A stretch of DNA of 64,000 bases from Chitinophaga pinensis DSM 2588 (GTDB lineage: Bacteria; Bacteroidota; Bacteroidia; Chitinophagales; Chitinophagaceae): the NCBI RefSeq assembly GCF_000024005.1, contig NC_013132.1:2846001-2910000 (forward strand). The letters run 5' to 3'. The notes below the pieces were generated by a model. That model searched no databases and was not told the DNA's origin. It saw only the letters and a program-made list of their open reading frames with translations. A program made the translations under genes and the position numbers. Positions 50,985-59,690 of the stretch are shown here, one piece after another (within the stretch, counting starts at the first letter, position 1; every line of letters starts with the position of its first letter).

Positions 50985-51197
50985 ATGGCAGAACACCGTG
51001 TATTCTTTGAATTACCTACAACAGAATTAGGCAAAGCAGATGCTACCTTCCAGGTGAAGAAGGATGGAAAGATACTGGGCACCATACACATTTCTCATGG
51101 CGCCCTGGAGTATCAGCCGAATGGCTTTATGAAAAAGAACAGCATTAAAATTGACTGGACGAAGTTTGATAAGCTGATGCGAGATAGTCTCCAGTAA
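50985..51197 (+). CDS. Small conserved hypothetical protein
   Basis: A 70-residue cytoplasmic protein with a clear pattern of short strands (ADATFQVKKDGKILGTIHIS) and one C-terminal amphipathic helix (KIDWTKFDKLMRDSLQ). I recognise the general look of a small, widely occurring Bacteroidota protein, but no family or function. It has its own terminator, and an inverted repeat lies upstream. Confidence 0.65.
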   Translation: MAEHRVFFELPTTELGKADATFQVKKDGKILGTIHISHGALEYQPNGFMKKNSIKIDWTKFDKLMRDSLQ

Positions 51198-51227
51198 AAG
51201 CAGCTTCATTTTACACAATGGCAATGA

Positions 51228-51262
51228 CACAGGTGAGCACCTCACCTGTGTATCGTGTTTTT
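51228..51262. terminator. Terminator between the small protein gene and the receiver gene
   Basis: CACAGGTGAG, CAC, CTCACCTGTG, followed by a T-rich stretch: a 10-bp perfect stem between convergent genes. Confidence 0.85.
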
Positions 51263-51275
51263 ATTTACACTGTTT

Positions 51276-51665
51276 TTATTCTTTGGACGCAGTCATGGAA
51301 TTGCCCAGCAGTCGTTTTATTTCTTGATGCAGATGTGCAAACACAAAAGGCTTGGTCAGATAACCTGCGGCGCCTTTCTGCATGACGAGTTCTATTTCAT
51401 GCGCTTCATTTTTTGCACTGGCAATTAATACGGGAATTTTTGAAAGCTGCGGATCGATGCGGAAACTATCGAGTAATGCATATCCATTTAAAACGGGCAT
51501 GGTAATATCACTGATGACCAGGTCAGGCAGATATCTGTTGGCGATGGATAATCCTTCCTGACCGTTGCTGGCAGTATACACGGTGTAGTTGTGTAATTCA
51601 AGCAGACTTTTTAATGTGTCTAAAAGTCCGGCTTTGTCTTCAATTAAAAGAATTCTGGCGCTCAT
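51276..51665 (-). CDS. Single-domain response regulator
   Basis: A 129-residue receiver with no output domain. Acidic pair at E9-D10, phosphoacceptor D53 (LVISDITMP), K105 in GYLTKPF. Single-domain regulators act by protein contact or in phosphorelays. It lies 9 bp after the histidine kinase gene, so the pair probably signals together; the output is not in the same operon. Confidence 0.93.
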   Translation of the reverse strand: MSARILLIEDKAGLLDTLKSLLELHNYTVYTASNGQEGLSIANRYLPDLVISDITMPVLNGYALLDSFRIDPQLSKIPVLIASAKNEAHEIELVMQKGAAGYLTKPFVFAHLHQEIKRLLGNSMTASKE

Positions 51666-51674
51666 GTATATATT

Positions 51675-52403
51675 TTACTGACAGGTATCAGGGTACCTGA
51701 AAGTAACTGTAAAAACCGTGCCTTTGTCAGGCTGACTATTGACGGTGATAGTTCCTTCGTTAGCGGTGATGAATGAGCTGACGATGCTCAGACCTAAGCC
51801 TGTACCGGCAATGCCATCTGTATTACTACCCCTGAAATAAGGTTGAAACAGTTGTGGAAGATCTTTTTCAGGAATGCCGATACCATCATCTGTAATTGTA
51901 ATCACAACAGTTTTTTCCTGGTAGTCCAGATGTAGTATCGGATCGCTTTTTCTGGAATACTTGAATGCATTGCTGATAAGGTTTGATAGCGCACGGGAGA
52001 GTTGTGCAGGACTTGCACATATCGGTTGTGGTATACCTGTGATGTGGATGATCAATGATCTGCCATCGTCTGGAAAGGCTTGGTACTGCTCTTTTAAGGG
52101 AGATAGCAGTGAGCCGATATCCATCATCTCTCTGTTGCTTTGAATGTTGCCATTAAGAATATTATTTATCGTCAGCATTTCGTCCACCATGCTGTTTAAA
52201 GCAAAGATTTCAGATGAAATCCGTGATAAATTTTTCAGATAAAAGTCATTCATGACATGATCGGCCTGTAATTTGCTAGTAAGCAGGTCGACTATTGAAT
52301 TTATTGTAGTGAGTGGCGTTTTGAATTCATGTGCAGTGATCGCTATAACATTACTTGCATTACTAAGCAATGCATCGCTTCCGGAAGAATTTGTGGAGTT
52401 CAT
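51675..52403 (-). CDS. Soluble sensor histidine kinase (no sensor domain)
   Basis: A 242-residue kinase made only of a HisKA and an HATPase_c domain. Phospho-histidine H25 is in AITAHEFKTPL; the ATPase has ALSNLISNAFKYSRK (N box), ITDDGIGIPEKDLPQL (G1) and GTGLGLSIV (G2). It has no membrane segment or sensory domain, so its input must come from a partner. It pairs with the single-domain regulator that follows. It is divergent from the LuxR-type regulator across 429 bp. Confidence 0.92.
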   Translation of the reverse strand: MNSTNSSGSDALLSNASNVIAITAHEFKTPLTTINSIVDLLTSKLQADHVMNDFYLKNLSRISSEIFALNSMVDEMLTINNILNGNIQSNREMMDIGSLLSPLKEQYQAFPDDGRSLIIHITGIPQPICASPAQLSRALSNLISNAFKYSRKSDPILHLDYQEKTVVITITDDGIGIPEKDLPQLFQPYFRGSNTDGIAGTGLGLSIVSSFITANEGTITVNSQPDKGTVFTVTFRYPDTCQ

Positions 52404-52832
52404 TGTTCTATAGTTTACAATCGCCGATGGTTAAAATTTATGAGATATTGAGCTCAACAATATGTAGATAATCTCCACAAGTGTTGAATACACAGATTTA
52501 AAGCAATTGAAAGGCAAAATACTTAATAAAGGAATAATTAACCAGTGAGTATTTAATTTAAAAACGTATTTTTACTAAACCAGTGACACATGACGTGAAT
52601 ATCGAGAAAAAGTTAACCGAAAGATCATATATATATAAATACAATGGGTTTAAAATTAGGCCATTAGATATTGAGTCAAGCCGACCTAATCTTTATTGTT
52701 CTCGGAATCAACGAGTTACAAAATTGCCGAATAAATTCTCGTTTTTGGAATTATTTTTGTGACACGAAGCCATACATATATGCCATATTTTTTTATTGAA
52801 TCGATTATAAACCTTGTCAACTTATTACCCCT
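52404..52832. promoter_or_regulatory. 429-bp divergent region between kinase and LuxR-type regulator genes
   Basis: Strongly AT-rich and without genes. TATTTTTG at 52752-52759 is a good -7 box for the rightward regulator, but the nearest TTG (52724) is 25 bases upstream, a rather long spacing. Promoters for the kinase gene must lie near 52420-52500. Confidence 0.4.
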
Positions 52833-53537
52833 ATGATCAATATTGGAATTATAGAAGACAATTATTTCCAGTTGAACAATTACAAAGAGTTTTTAGAAGA
52901 TTTTCAGGAGTGTAAGGTTGTTTTTGCTTGTAAGTCGATGGAGGAATTCAGAGCACTTCCATTTAAGGAAACAGAGGTGAACGTAATATTACTGGATATT
53001 TCGCTGCCAGGGGAATCAGGTATACAAGGGATGCAGGAACTTAAACGTATCTACCCTGATGCCAAGCTGATAGTATTATCAGGGCACGATGGAAAGCATT
53101 ACGTTATTGAATCGATCCGTCAGGGTGCGAGCGGTTATATTATTAAGACCAGTCGTCTGATGGAGATCTATCATTCAATCATGGATGCAGTCAGTGAAGG
53201 TGGAACGCTGTCGCCAAAAGCAGCGCACCTGCTGATTAATTATATCGCCAAGGATCCATTGGAGGATATAAAGCATAAGCTCACAAAAAGGGAATACGAG
53301 TTGCTCGCGCTGCTCAAGGAAGGCTACTCATATAAGGAGATGGCAGAGAAGCTTTTTGTAACAGTGTTTACGGTAAATCAGCATTTGAAGAAGATTTATC
53401 AAAAACTTAATGTTGCCACCAAATCAGAACTAATTTCGAAGATTTGGTCAAATAGTTTGTATTCTTTCTTTTTAATTACGAATTCTTGGATTTTTTTTCA
53501 AATGCTTTCATTTGAAAATATGATGCACTTCCTCTAA
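52833..53537 (+). CDS. LuxR/NarL-type response regulator with odd C-terminal tail
   Basis: A 234-residue response regulator. Receiver domain residues 1-120, with acidic pair E8-D9, phosphoacceptor D55 in VILLDISLPGESG and K114-type lysine in GYIIKTS. LuxR-type helix-turn-helix at about 145-205 (KLTKREYELLALLKEGYSYK, FTVNQHLKKIYQKL). After the normal end near ISKIW there are 27 extra, hydrophobic, AT-rich residues, and a 10-bp hairpin (53495-53518) lies inside that coding stretch; the stop may have been lost. It is probably the local regulator of the exopolysaccharide genes that follow. Confidence 0.88.
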   Translation: MINIGIIEDNYFQLNNYKEFLEDFQECKVVFACKSMEEFRALPFKETEVNVILLDISLPGESGIQGMQELKRIYPDAKLIVLSGHDGKHYVIESIRQGASGYIIKTSRLMEIYHSIMDAVSEGGTLSPKAAHLLINYIAKDPLEDIKHKLTKREYELLALLKEGYSYKEMAEKLFVTVFTVNQHLKKIYQKLNVATKSELISKIWSNSLYSFFLITNSWIFFQMLSFENMMHFL

Positions 53538-53572
53538 AAAGCACTACTCTTTTCAGTAGGCACGTTTGTGTT

Positions 53573-53680
53573 ATGAGTACGTTTTTTACTCTATTTAGTA
53601 GTAGTGATGACAACCGCTATAGAGTAATATTGTACTACGGAAAGCGCGGAAGAAAAACCTTTAAATATTCAAAACGGTAA
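53573..53680 (+). CDS. Possible 35-codon leader ORF directly before the exporter gene
   Basis: ATG 53573 to TAA 53680, 35 residues, ending one base before the ATG of the Wza-type gene. The N-terminus is S/T/F-rich (MSTFFTLFSSSDD) and the C-terminus is very basic (GKRGRKTFKYSKR). Its close spacing to the next start suggests translational coupling or a leader peptide. It could equally be chance, since it is short and there is no independent support. Confidence 0.35.
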   Translation: MSTFFTLFSSSDDNRYRVILYYGKRGRKTFKYSKR

Positions 53681-53681
53681 G

Positions 53682-54473
53682 ATGATTCTAAAGAAGGATT
53701 ATTTACGTTATATCTTTATTATTCCGGTCCTTATCTGCTGTTTCTTTTTTACATCTTGTGTCAGCACCAGGAAGTCCTTGTATTTCAAAGATCTGCCTGA
53801 TACTGTTATTGCCCCTGTAAAAGGAAATTTCGAGCCGGTAATACATAAAAATGACGTATTACAAATTGTTGTTAGTAGTATGAACCCCGAGGACGCTGTT
53901 GTGTTTAACACCCCAAGTGTTACAGCTGCCGGAACTCCAGGAGGTGGTAGCCAGGCAACGGGTTACCTGGTAAGTGAACAGGGATATATTGAATATCCGG
54001 TACTTGGTAAAGTCAAAGCAGAAGGACTTACCAAAGAACAACTTACAAAACAGTTGCAAAATGAATTAAACGAACGGAAGCTGCTTAAAGATCCGGTTGT
54101 TACGATTCGCTTCCTCAATTACCGGGTGACTGTTATCGGCGAAGTAGCTCACCCCACAGTAGTTAATGTCAACAGTGAGAAAATAACGATTCTTGAAGCG
54201 TTGGGATTAGCAGGAGATATCACAGTCTATGGTAAGAAGGAAAATGTAATGCTTATCAGAGAGGTAAACGGCGAAAAGACGATCAGAAGACTCAATCTTA
54301 ATAGTATGGAAGTGCTTTCATCTCCTTACTATTACTTACAATCCAACGATGTGGTATATGTTGAACCTAACAAGTCGAAAGTCGCTGTAGCAACTGGCAG
54401 CAGGACTACGATACCAATCATCATCAGCACATTATCTCTGATCGTGCTTTCAATTGATAGACTGAGGAATTAG
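53682..54473 (+). CDS. wza: Wza-type polysaccharide export lipoprotein
   Basis: A 263-residue outer-membrane lipoprotein. Signal peptide with lipobox (IIPVLICCFFFTSC) gives a lipidated N-terminus. The Poly_export region (about 45-125, KNDVLQIVVSSMNPED) and an SLBB segment (YRVTVIGEVAHPTVVNVNSE) follow. The C-terminus is a hydrophobic segment (TTIPIIISTLSLIVLSIDRL), a possible membrane anchor. It is shorter than E. coli Wza but typical for Bacteroidota. It is the first exporter gene, 52 bp before the tyrosine autokinase gene. Confidence 0.93.
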   Translation: MILKKDYLRYIFIIPVLICCFFFTSCVSTRKSLYFKDLPDTVIAPVKGNFEPVIHKNDVLQIVVSSMNPEDAVVFNTPSVTAAGTPGGGSQATGYLVSEQGYIEYPVLGKVKAEGLTKEQLTKQLQNELNERKLLKDPVVTIRFLNYRVTVIGEVAHPTVVNVNSEKITILEALGLAGDITVYGKKENVMLIREVNGEKTIRRLNLNSMEVLSSPYYYLQSNDVVYVEPNKSKVAVATGSRTTIPIIISTLSLIVLSIDRLRN

Positions 54474-54525
54474 TCACGCTGATGTCACACCAATATTTTC
54501 ATCCTACAAACTTGTGTTGAGAGTC

Positions 54526-56910
54526 ATGCAACAGAAAGTAATCAATACGCGCACAAAGAGGGAGGAGCATACAGGTCTTCTGGAAATGATCAGGCATAAA
54601 TACCAGCCTTACTGGCCACTATTTGTGATTGCGTCAATAATTTCTCTCTCAATAGCATATGTTTACCTGAGATATGCAACCCCATTATATAAGATGACAT
54701 CTTCTTTGCTGATCAAAGAAGATACGCGTCCTACCGAGAGCTCTATCATTGAGATGATGGACCCGCTCGGCAGAGGCAAAAAAGTTGATAACGAAATTGA
54801 AATACTCAAGTCCAGAACAATTGCAAAAACAGTTGTAAGGAATCTGAACCTTTACGGAGAAGTCTTCGAAAAGGGCAGGATCAGGGACATTTCCATGTAT
54901 AAAAAAGGTCCGCTGCAATTCAATTTTATTGATCCGGATCTGATCAATCCCGACGAGAACAAAATCGTTGAACTGCAATATGATTATAAAGGACAGAAAG
55001 TTTCCCTCGATGGAAAAAGTTATCCTTTAAATGATACTGTACATACCGAATGGGGCCGTATGGTGATCAGAGCAGTGCCAGGTTATAATCCTGCAGGCCA
55101 GCATGGCGAAGGATTTTATCTGCGTGTAGCGGGAGATAAAGTACTGGGCGGTGTATTCCTCAGTAACCTGAAGATCGCTGCTGCTACTAAAAACTCCAAT
55201 GTACTCAGACTGGAATACGTTGATGCAGTGCCTCAGAGAGGTATGGATATGCTCAACGAAGTGATGAAAGCTTATGATAACGCGTCTATCGATGATAAGA
55301 ATAAAACGGCGTCAAAAACAATGGCGTTCGTGGAAGACAGGCTGCGTATCATCACTGCCGAATTAAGTCAGGTAGAAGGTCAGATACAGGAATATAAAAC
55401 AAATGAAGGTATCGTTGATATCGGTGAACAGAGTAAGATTTTCCTGAATGCCGTACAGGATAACGACGTGAGACTTAGCGAAGCCGATATGCAGTTATCC
55501 ACACTTTCTGCGGTAGAACAATATGTAAGAGGTAAGAAAACAGAAGATAACCTTGTCCCGGCTACACTGGGTATCGCAGACGCAACCTTACTGGGATTGC
55601 TGAGCAAGTTACAGGATGCAGAACTGCAATACGAAAGACTGAAAAAGACGACAGGTGAAAATAGTCCCCTGCTGGCTAGTCTGAGTGCACAGATCGACAA
55701 ACTGAGACCTGCCATCATGGATAATATCACCAGTTTACGCGCTAACCTTGAAGCTTCAAGAGCTAAGCTGAGTACACAGAACAACCGCTTCATGAGTATG
55801 CTGAAAGGCGTACCGAGCAAAGAGAAAACTTTGCTGGAAGTAAGCAGACAACAAGCGATTAAAAACAATATCTATACATTCCTGCTGGAAAAACGTGAAG
55901 AGACACAGCTGCAATATGCTGCTGCTATTTCTGACAGCCGTATCATCGATCTGGCAGAAGCTGAGTCTTATCCTTTCAGTCCGAAGAAATCAATGGTAAT
56001 GGCACTGGCATTGATCGCCGGTATCGCTGTTGTAGCTGGTTTCATTGCTGTGAAAGATCTGATGAACAACAAGGTGATGTTCCGTTCAGATATTGAAAAA
56101 GGCACTTCTGCACCAATCATTGCAGAGATCATGTTCGACAAGAGTGGCGCGATCGCTATCACAGAAGGCAAGCGTACACCAGTGGCAGAACAGTTCAGGG
56201 CATTGAGAACCAGTTTATCTTATATTGGTATCAACGGGGACAATAAAACGATCCTGGTGACCTCTTCTATCTCCGGTGAAGGAAAGAGCTTTGTGGCAGT
56301 GAATCTGGCGCTGAGTCTTTCCCTGACGAAGAAGAAAGTCGTGTTACTGGAGTTTGACCTTAGAAAGCCAAAAGTAAGTAAGATCCTTAATGTGCCGCAC
56401 CATCCGGGTATCAGTAATTACCTGGTAGGACATTCATCACTGAATGATATCCTCAAGCAGCCAATTGAGAATAATGAATACATGTACCTGCTTTCTGCAG
56501 GTGTCATTCCGCCGAATCCGACAGAGCTGATCCTGAATGGCAGACTGGAACATTTACTGGCTACACTGAGAGCTACCTTTGATTATGTGATCATTGACTC
56601 CGCTCCGGTAGGTCCGGTAACGGATGCCCGTTTGCTGGCGCCGTTTGCAGATGCTACACTCTATGTTGTGCGTCATGAAAGAACACCGAAGTTTAATCTC
56701 AAAATGATAGAAGATCTCTATGAACAGGGAGATCTCGGCAAGTTGAATATTGTATTCAATGGCCTCAAGATGCGCGGAGTACCTGGTTATGCATATGCTT
56801 ATGGCGGAGGCTATGGTTATGGTAACGGACAGGGCTATGGCTACGGCTATACAGATGATCACAAGAACGGATCCGTGAAGAAAGGACGGTTTACAAAGAT
56901 TTTTAAGTAA
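54526..56910 (+). CDS. wzc: Wzc-type polysaccharide co-polymerase and tyrosine autokinase
   Basis: A 794-residue inner-membrane protein. First transmembrane helix near residues 30-50 (WPLFVIASIISLSIAYVYLR), large periplasmic coiled-coil region (about 50-480), second helix (MVMALALIAGIAVVAGFIAV), then a cytosolic BY-kinase: Walker A in TSSISGEGKSF, A' in VVLLEFDLRKPK, Walker B in YVIIDSAP. A tyrosine cluster near the C-terminus (GYAYAYGGGYGYG) is the autophosphorylation tail. It controls chain length and export of the polymer. The frame also has GTG 54514; ATG 54526 is preferred. Confidence 0.95.
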   Translation: MQQKVINTRTKREEHTGLLEMIRHKYQPYWPLFVIASIISLSIAYVYLRYATPLYKMTSSLLIKEDTRPTESSIIEMMDPLGRGKKVDNEIEILKSRTIAKTVVRNLNLYGEVFEKGRIRDISMYKKGPLQFNFIDPDLINPDENKIVELQYDYKGQKVSLDGKSYPLNDTVHTEWGRMVIRAVPGYNPAGQHGEGFYLRVAGDKVLGGVFLSNLKIAAATKNSNVLRLEYVDAVPQRGMDMLNEVMKAYDNASIDDKNKTASKTMAFVEDRLRIITAELSQVEGQIQEYKTNEGIVDIGEQSKIFLNAVQDNDVRLSEADMQLSTLSAVEQYVRGKKTEDNLVPATLGIADATLLGLLSKLQDAELQYERLKKTTGENSPLLASLSAQIDKLRPAIMDNITSLRANLEASRAKLSTQNNRFMSMLKGVPSKEKTLLEVSRQQAIKNNIYTFLLEKREETQLQYAAAISDSRIIDLAEAESYPFSPKKSMVMALALIAGIAVVAGFIAVKDLMNNKVMFRSDIEKGTSAPIIAEIMFDKSGAIAITEGKRTPVAEQFRALRTSLSYIGINGDNKTILVTSSISGEGKSFVAVNLALSLSLTKKKVVLLEFDLRKPKVSKILNVPHHPGISNYLVGHSSLNDILKQPIENNEYMYLLSAGVIPPNPTELILNGRLEHLLATLRATFDYVIIDSAPVGPVTDARLLAPFADATLYVVRHERTPKFNLKMIEDLYEQGDLGKLNIVFNGLKMRGVPGYAYAYGGGYGYGNGQGYGYGYTDDHKNGSVKKGRFTKIFK

Positions 56911-56917
56911 GTAATAA

Positions 56918-56951
56918 GGGTATTCCGGTGAGAAGTTTGCCGGAATATCCC
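56918..56951 (+). terminator. Hairpin after wzc, possible attenuator
   Basis: GGGTATTCCGG pairs with CCGGAATATCC (one bulge or wobble) around an 11-base loop, 8 bp past the wzc stop. Only a weak T-run follows, so it may be a partial terminator or processing site and not a full stop. Confidence 0.5.
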
Positions 56952-57002
56952 TGACATATATTTATTGAAAACTACTCATCATGTGACTGAGGAGGCGAAG
57001 CT

Positions 57003-57068
57003 ATGCCACTTCTCTTCCTGTTCTTTCCCGCCTTTATAGTTTCCACCTTATCGTTATTCATTCATTAA
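57003..57068 (+). CDS. Possible 21-codon hydrophobic leader peptide
   Basis: ATG 57003 to TAA 57068, encoding MPLLFLFFPAF and 10 further residues, almost all hydrophobic. It is preceded by GAGGAGG eight bases upstream, a strong Shine-Dalgarno sequence that is unusual in this group. It lies 31 bp before the UpxY-type gene. It could be a leader ORF or chance; there is no other evidence. Confidence 0.25.
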   Translation: MPLLFLFFPAFIVSTLSLFIH

Positions 57069-57099
57069 TCATGCTTTATTAACTTCTAAACCCACTGAA

Positions 57100-57657
57100 A
57101 TGGAACAGAAGACACACACCTGGTATGCAGTCTATACTAAACCCAGATGGGAGAAAAAAGTAGCCGATGCGCTTGTTCGTAAGCAAATCGAAACTTACTG
57201 TCCAATAAACAGAGTAACACATCAGTGGAGCGACAGAAAAAAGATCGTTGAAGAACCTCTTTTCAAGTCGTATGTTTTTGTCCGCATTCCTGAGGACAAG
57301 AAAACACTCGTCCGCGAAACAAGCGGTATCGTGAATTTCGTTTACTGGTTAGGAAAACCTGCCAGCATTCCTGATCATGAAGTTGAACTCATTAAACGTT
57401 TCCTGCGTGAATACCAGGACGTACAGGTTGAGCGCTTCCCGATCCAGGAAGACGATCTGATCCGAATCACTGCAGGTCCGCTGATGCACCAGCACGGAAG
57501 GGTAGTGGAAGCCGGTAAGAATACAGTGAAAGCTGTATTGTACAGTATGGGCTTCTCCCTGATCGCTACTGTGAAAACAAGTGATCTTATGCTGGTTAAT
57601 AACAATGCTAAAGAATATTCCGGTGCGGCGAAAGCCAGCGTCGGCAATGTTATCTAA
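57100..57657 (+). CDS. UpxY-type NusG-family antiterminator
   Basis: A 185-residue NusG paralogue. The N-terminal NGN domain (TWYAVYTKPRWEKKVADALV, LFKSYVFVRI) is clear, and a KOW-like beta domain follows (ITAGPLMHQHGRVVEAGKNT). UpxY proteins bind RNA polymerase and allow long polysaccharide operons to be fully transcribed. It sits inside the locus, after the exporter genes, with the sugar-nucleotide genes following at short spacing (21 bp). The upstream 190-bp leader holds the hairpin and the small leader ORF. Confidence 0.88.
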   Translation: MEQKTHTWYAVYTKPRWEKKVADALVRKQIETYCPINRVTHQWSDRKKIVEEPLFKSYVFVRIPEDKKTLVRETSGIVNFVYWLGKPASIPDHEVELIKRFLREYQDVQVERFPIQEDDLIRITAGPLMHQHGRVVEAGKNTVKAVLYSMGFSLIATVKTSDLMLVNNNAKEYSGAAKASVGNVI

Positions 57658-57678
57658 AAATATCAACCCTGGACATCT

Positions 57679-58698
57679 ATGCTACACGTATTATTATGTG
57701 GAGGGTCAGGAACCCGTCTCTGGCCACTATCAAATAAACAGACGCCCAAACAATTACTGCCTTTATTTGATGGGCAGAGTTTATTGCAATTGACGTGGAT
57801 ACGTAATAACAATTTCTGTGATAGTGTGATGGCCGTGGTGAATGAACAACAGGCCGACATGGTGAATAGTCAGCTGCAGGAAGCAGGTGCTATCGATATC
57901 CAGATGATGGCGGAACCTGTAGGCCGTAATACCGCTGCTGCAATTGCACTGGCGGCATTCTCCACAGATCCTGAAACGCTTCTGCTCATTACGCCTGCCG
58001 ATCACCTGATCGGAACGCCTGATCTGTATGCTGAGACTATTCAGAAAGCAGCTTCACTGGCAGCAGAAGGCCACCTGGTGACTATCGGTCTGCAACCAGC
58101 TTACCCTGAGACAGGATATGGTTATATCCAGTATGCCGGTTATGACGTAGTGCGCTTTACTGAAAAACCAAATGCCGTTACAGCGGAAGCAATGCTGCAA
58201 AGCGGCGACTATCTCTGGAACAGTGGTATCTTCTGTGGAAAAGCCGGTGTGCTGTTACAACAGCTGCTGGAATACGCGCCAGAAATTTATGCGTCAGCAG
58301 CAGAAGCAGCGGCGATCTGGAAGGAAACCGGCGTTATTCCGCTGGCGGCAATGAATGCAATTCCATCTGACAGTATTGACTATGCAGTGCTTGAGAAAAG
58401 TGATATCGTAAAGGTGGTACCAAGCGCTATGCAATGGAGCGATGTAGGTGGTTATGAAGCACTGGCGGAAGCGCTGGCAAGTCACTACCGTTACAGCAAC
58501 AACCAGGCGGTATTCATCGAAAGCGATCCGGTTAACAGTATGGTCATCGGAAAAGATAAACTGGTAGCATTGGTAGGTGTGGAAAACGTGGTAGTGGTAA
58601 ACACTCCGGAAGCCCTGCTGATCTTACAGAAAGGAAAAGGACAGGAAGTAAAACAACTGCATCAGTGGGTGAAGGAAAACAGACCCGAGCTGCTGTAA
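57679..58698 (+). CDS. manC: Mannose-1-phosphate guanylyltransferase
   Basis: A 339-residue nucleotidyltransferase making GDP-mannose from mannose 1-phosphate and GTP. Motifs: LLCGGSGTRLWPLSNKQTPK at the N-terminus, ITPADHLIG, PAYPETGYGYIQYAG and the substrate segment RFTEKPNAVTAEAM. It is the short form without the C-terminal phosphomannose isomerase domain. It lies 21 bp after the UpxY-type gene and 15 bp before the GDP-fucose synthase gene. Confidence 0.95.
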   Translation: MLHVLLCGGSGTRLWPLSNKQTPKQLLPLFDGQSLLQLTWIRNNNFCDSVMAVVNEQQADMVNSQLQEAGAIDIQMMAEPVGRNTAAAIALAAFSTDPETLLLITPADHLIGTPDLYAETIQKAASLAAEGHLVTIGLQPAYPETGYGYIQYAGYDVVRFTEKPNAVTAEAMLQSGDYLWNSGIFCGKAGVLLQQLLEYAPEIYASAAEAAAIWKETGVIPLAAMNAIPSDSIDYAVLEKSDIVKVVPSAMQWSDVGGYEALAEALASHYRYSNNQAVFIESDPVNSMVIGKDKLVALVGVENVVVVNTPEALLILQKGKGQEVKQLHQWVKENRPELL

Positions 58699-58713
58699 AC
58701 AATATAGAACCGT

Positions 58714-59655
58714 ATGCAACTGAACGATAAGATATATATAGCTGGTCACCGTGGAATGGTGGGCGGCGCTATCAGCAGAAGATTACAAACGCTGGGATAT
58801 AATAACCTGGCGACAAGAAGCTCCACAGAAATGGACCTTCGCTCTCAGGCTGCTGTTAATGAATTTTTCGCTACAGAAAAGCCGGAATATGTATTCCTGG
58901 CTGCAGCAAAAGTTGGCGGTATTCATGCCAACAACACCTATCGTGCAGAGTTCCTGTACGATAACCTTATTATGGAGGCCAACATCATTCATGCTGCATG
59001 GCAGAATGGTGTGAAAAAACTGATGTTTCTCGGCAGCTCCTGCATCTATCCTAAACTGGCGCCACAGCCATTAAGGGAAGATAGTCTGCTGACAGGTCCA
59101 TTAGAACCAACCAACGAACCTTATGCGATCGCGAAGATTGCGGGTATCAAATTATGTGAAGCATACCGTGACCAGTATGGCGCCAACTTTATCAGTGTAA
59201 TGCCAACGAATCTGTATGGTATCGGCGATAATTATCACCCTGAAAATTCCCATGTACTGCCGGCACTGATCCGTCGTTTTCATGAAGCGAAAGAAGCGGG
59301 TGCAGCGAGCGTAACAGTTTGGGGAAGTGGTACACCAAAACGTGAATTTCTTTATGCCGACGATCTGGCCGCTGCCTGCGTTTACCTGATGCTGCATTAT
59401 GATGAAAAAGAGCTGGTAAACATAGGAACGGGTGAGGATCTGACCATCCGCGAACTGGCGGAAACAGTAAAAGAAGTGGTAGGTTATACAGGAGGTCTGG
59501 TTTTTGATACATCCAAGCCCGACGGTACGCCACGTAAACTGATGGATGTTTCCAAACTGCATAGTCTCGGATGGAAACACAGCGTAGCGCTCAAAGAAGG
59601 ACTGGCACAAGCTTATGCCGACTTTTTGCAAAAAACACAGATGGTCACATTGTAA
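58714..59655 (+). CDS. fcl: GDP-L-fucose synthase
   Basis: A 313-residue SDR enzyme that epimerises and reduces GDP-4-keto-6-deoxymannose to GDP-L-fucose. Motifs: [53 protein letters not shown], and the catalytic Y-x-x-x-K in [20 protein letters not shown]. It follows manC by 15 bp and precedes ugd by 35 bp. Its upstream partner gmd lies two genes later in the same operon. Confidence 0.96.
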   Translation: MQLNDKIYIAGHRGMVGGAISRRLQTLGYNNLATRSSTEMDLRSQAAVNEFFATEKPEYVFLAAAKVGGIHANNTYRAEFLYDNLIMEANIIHAAWQNGVKKLMFLGSSCIYPKLAPQPLREDSLLTGPLEPTNEPYAIAKIAGIKLCEAYRDQYGANFISVMPTNLYGIGDNYHPENSHVLPALIRRFHEAKEAGAASVTVWGSGTPKREFLYADDLAAACVYLMLHYDEKELVNIGTGEDLTIRELAETVKEVVGYTGGLVFDTSKPDGTPRKLMDVSKLHSLGWKHSVALKEGLAQAYADFLQKTQMVTL

Positions 59656-59690
59656 TATAAATTGTTTAACCGCGTCTCAACTTTTATAAA

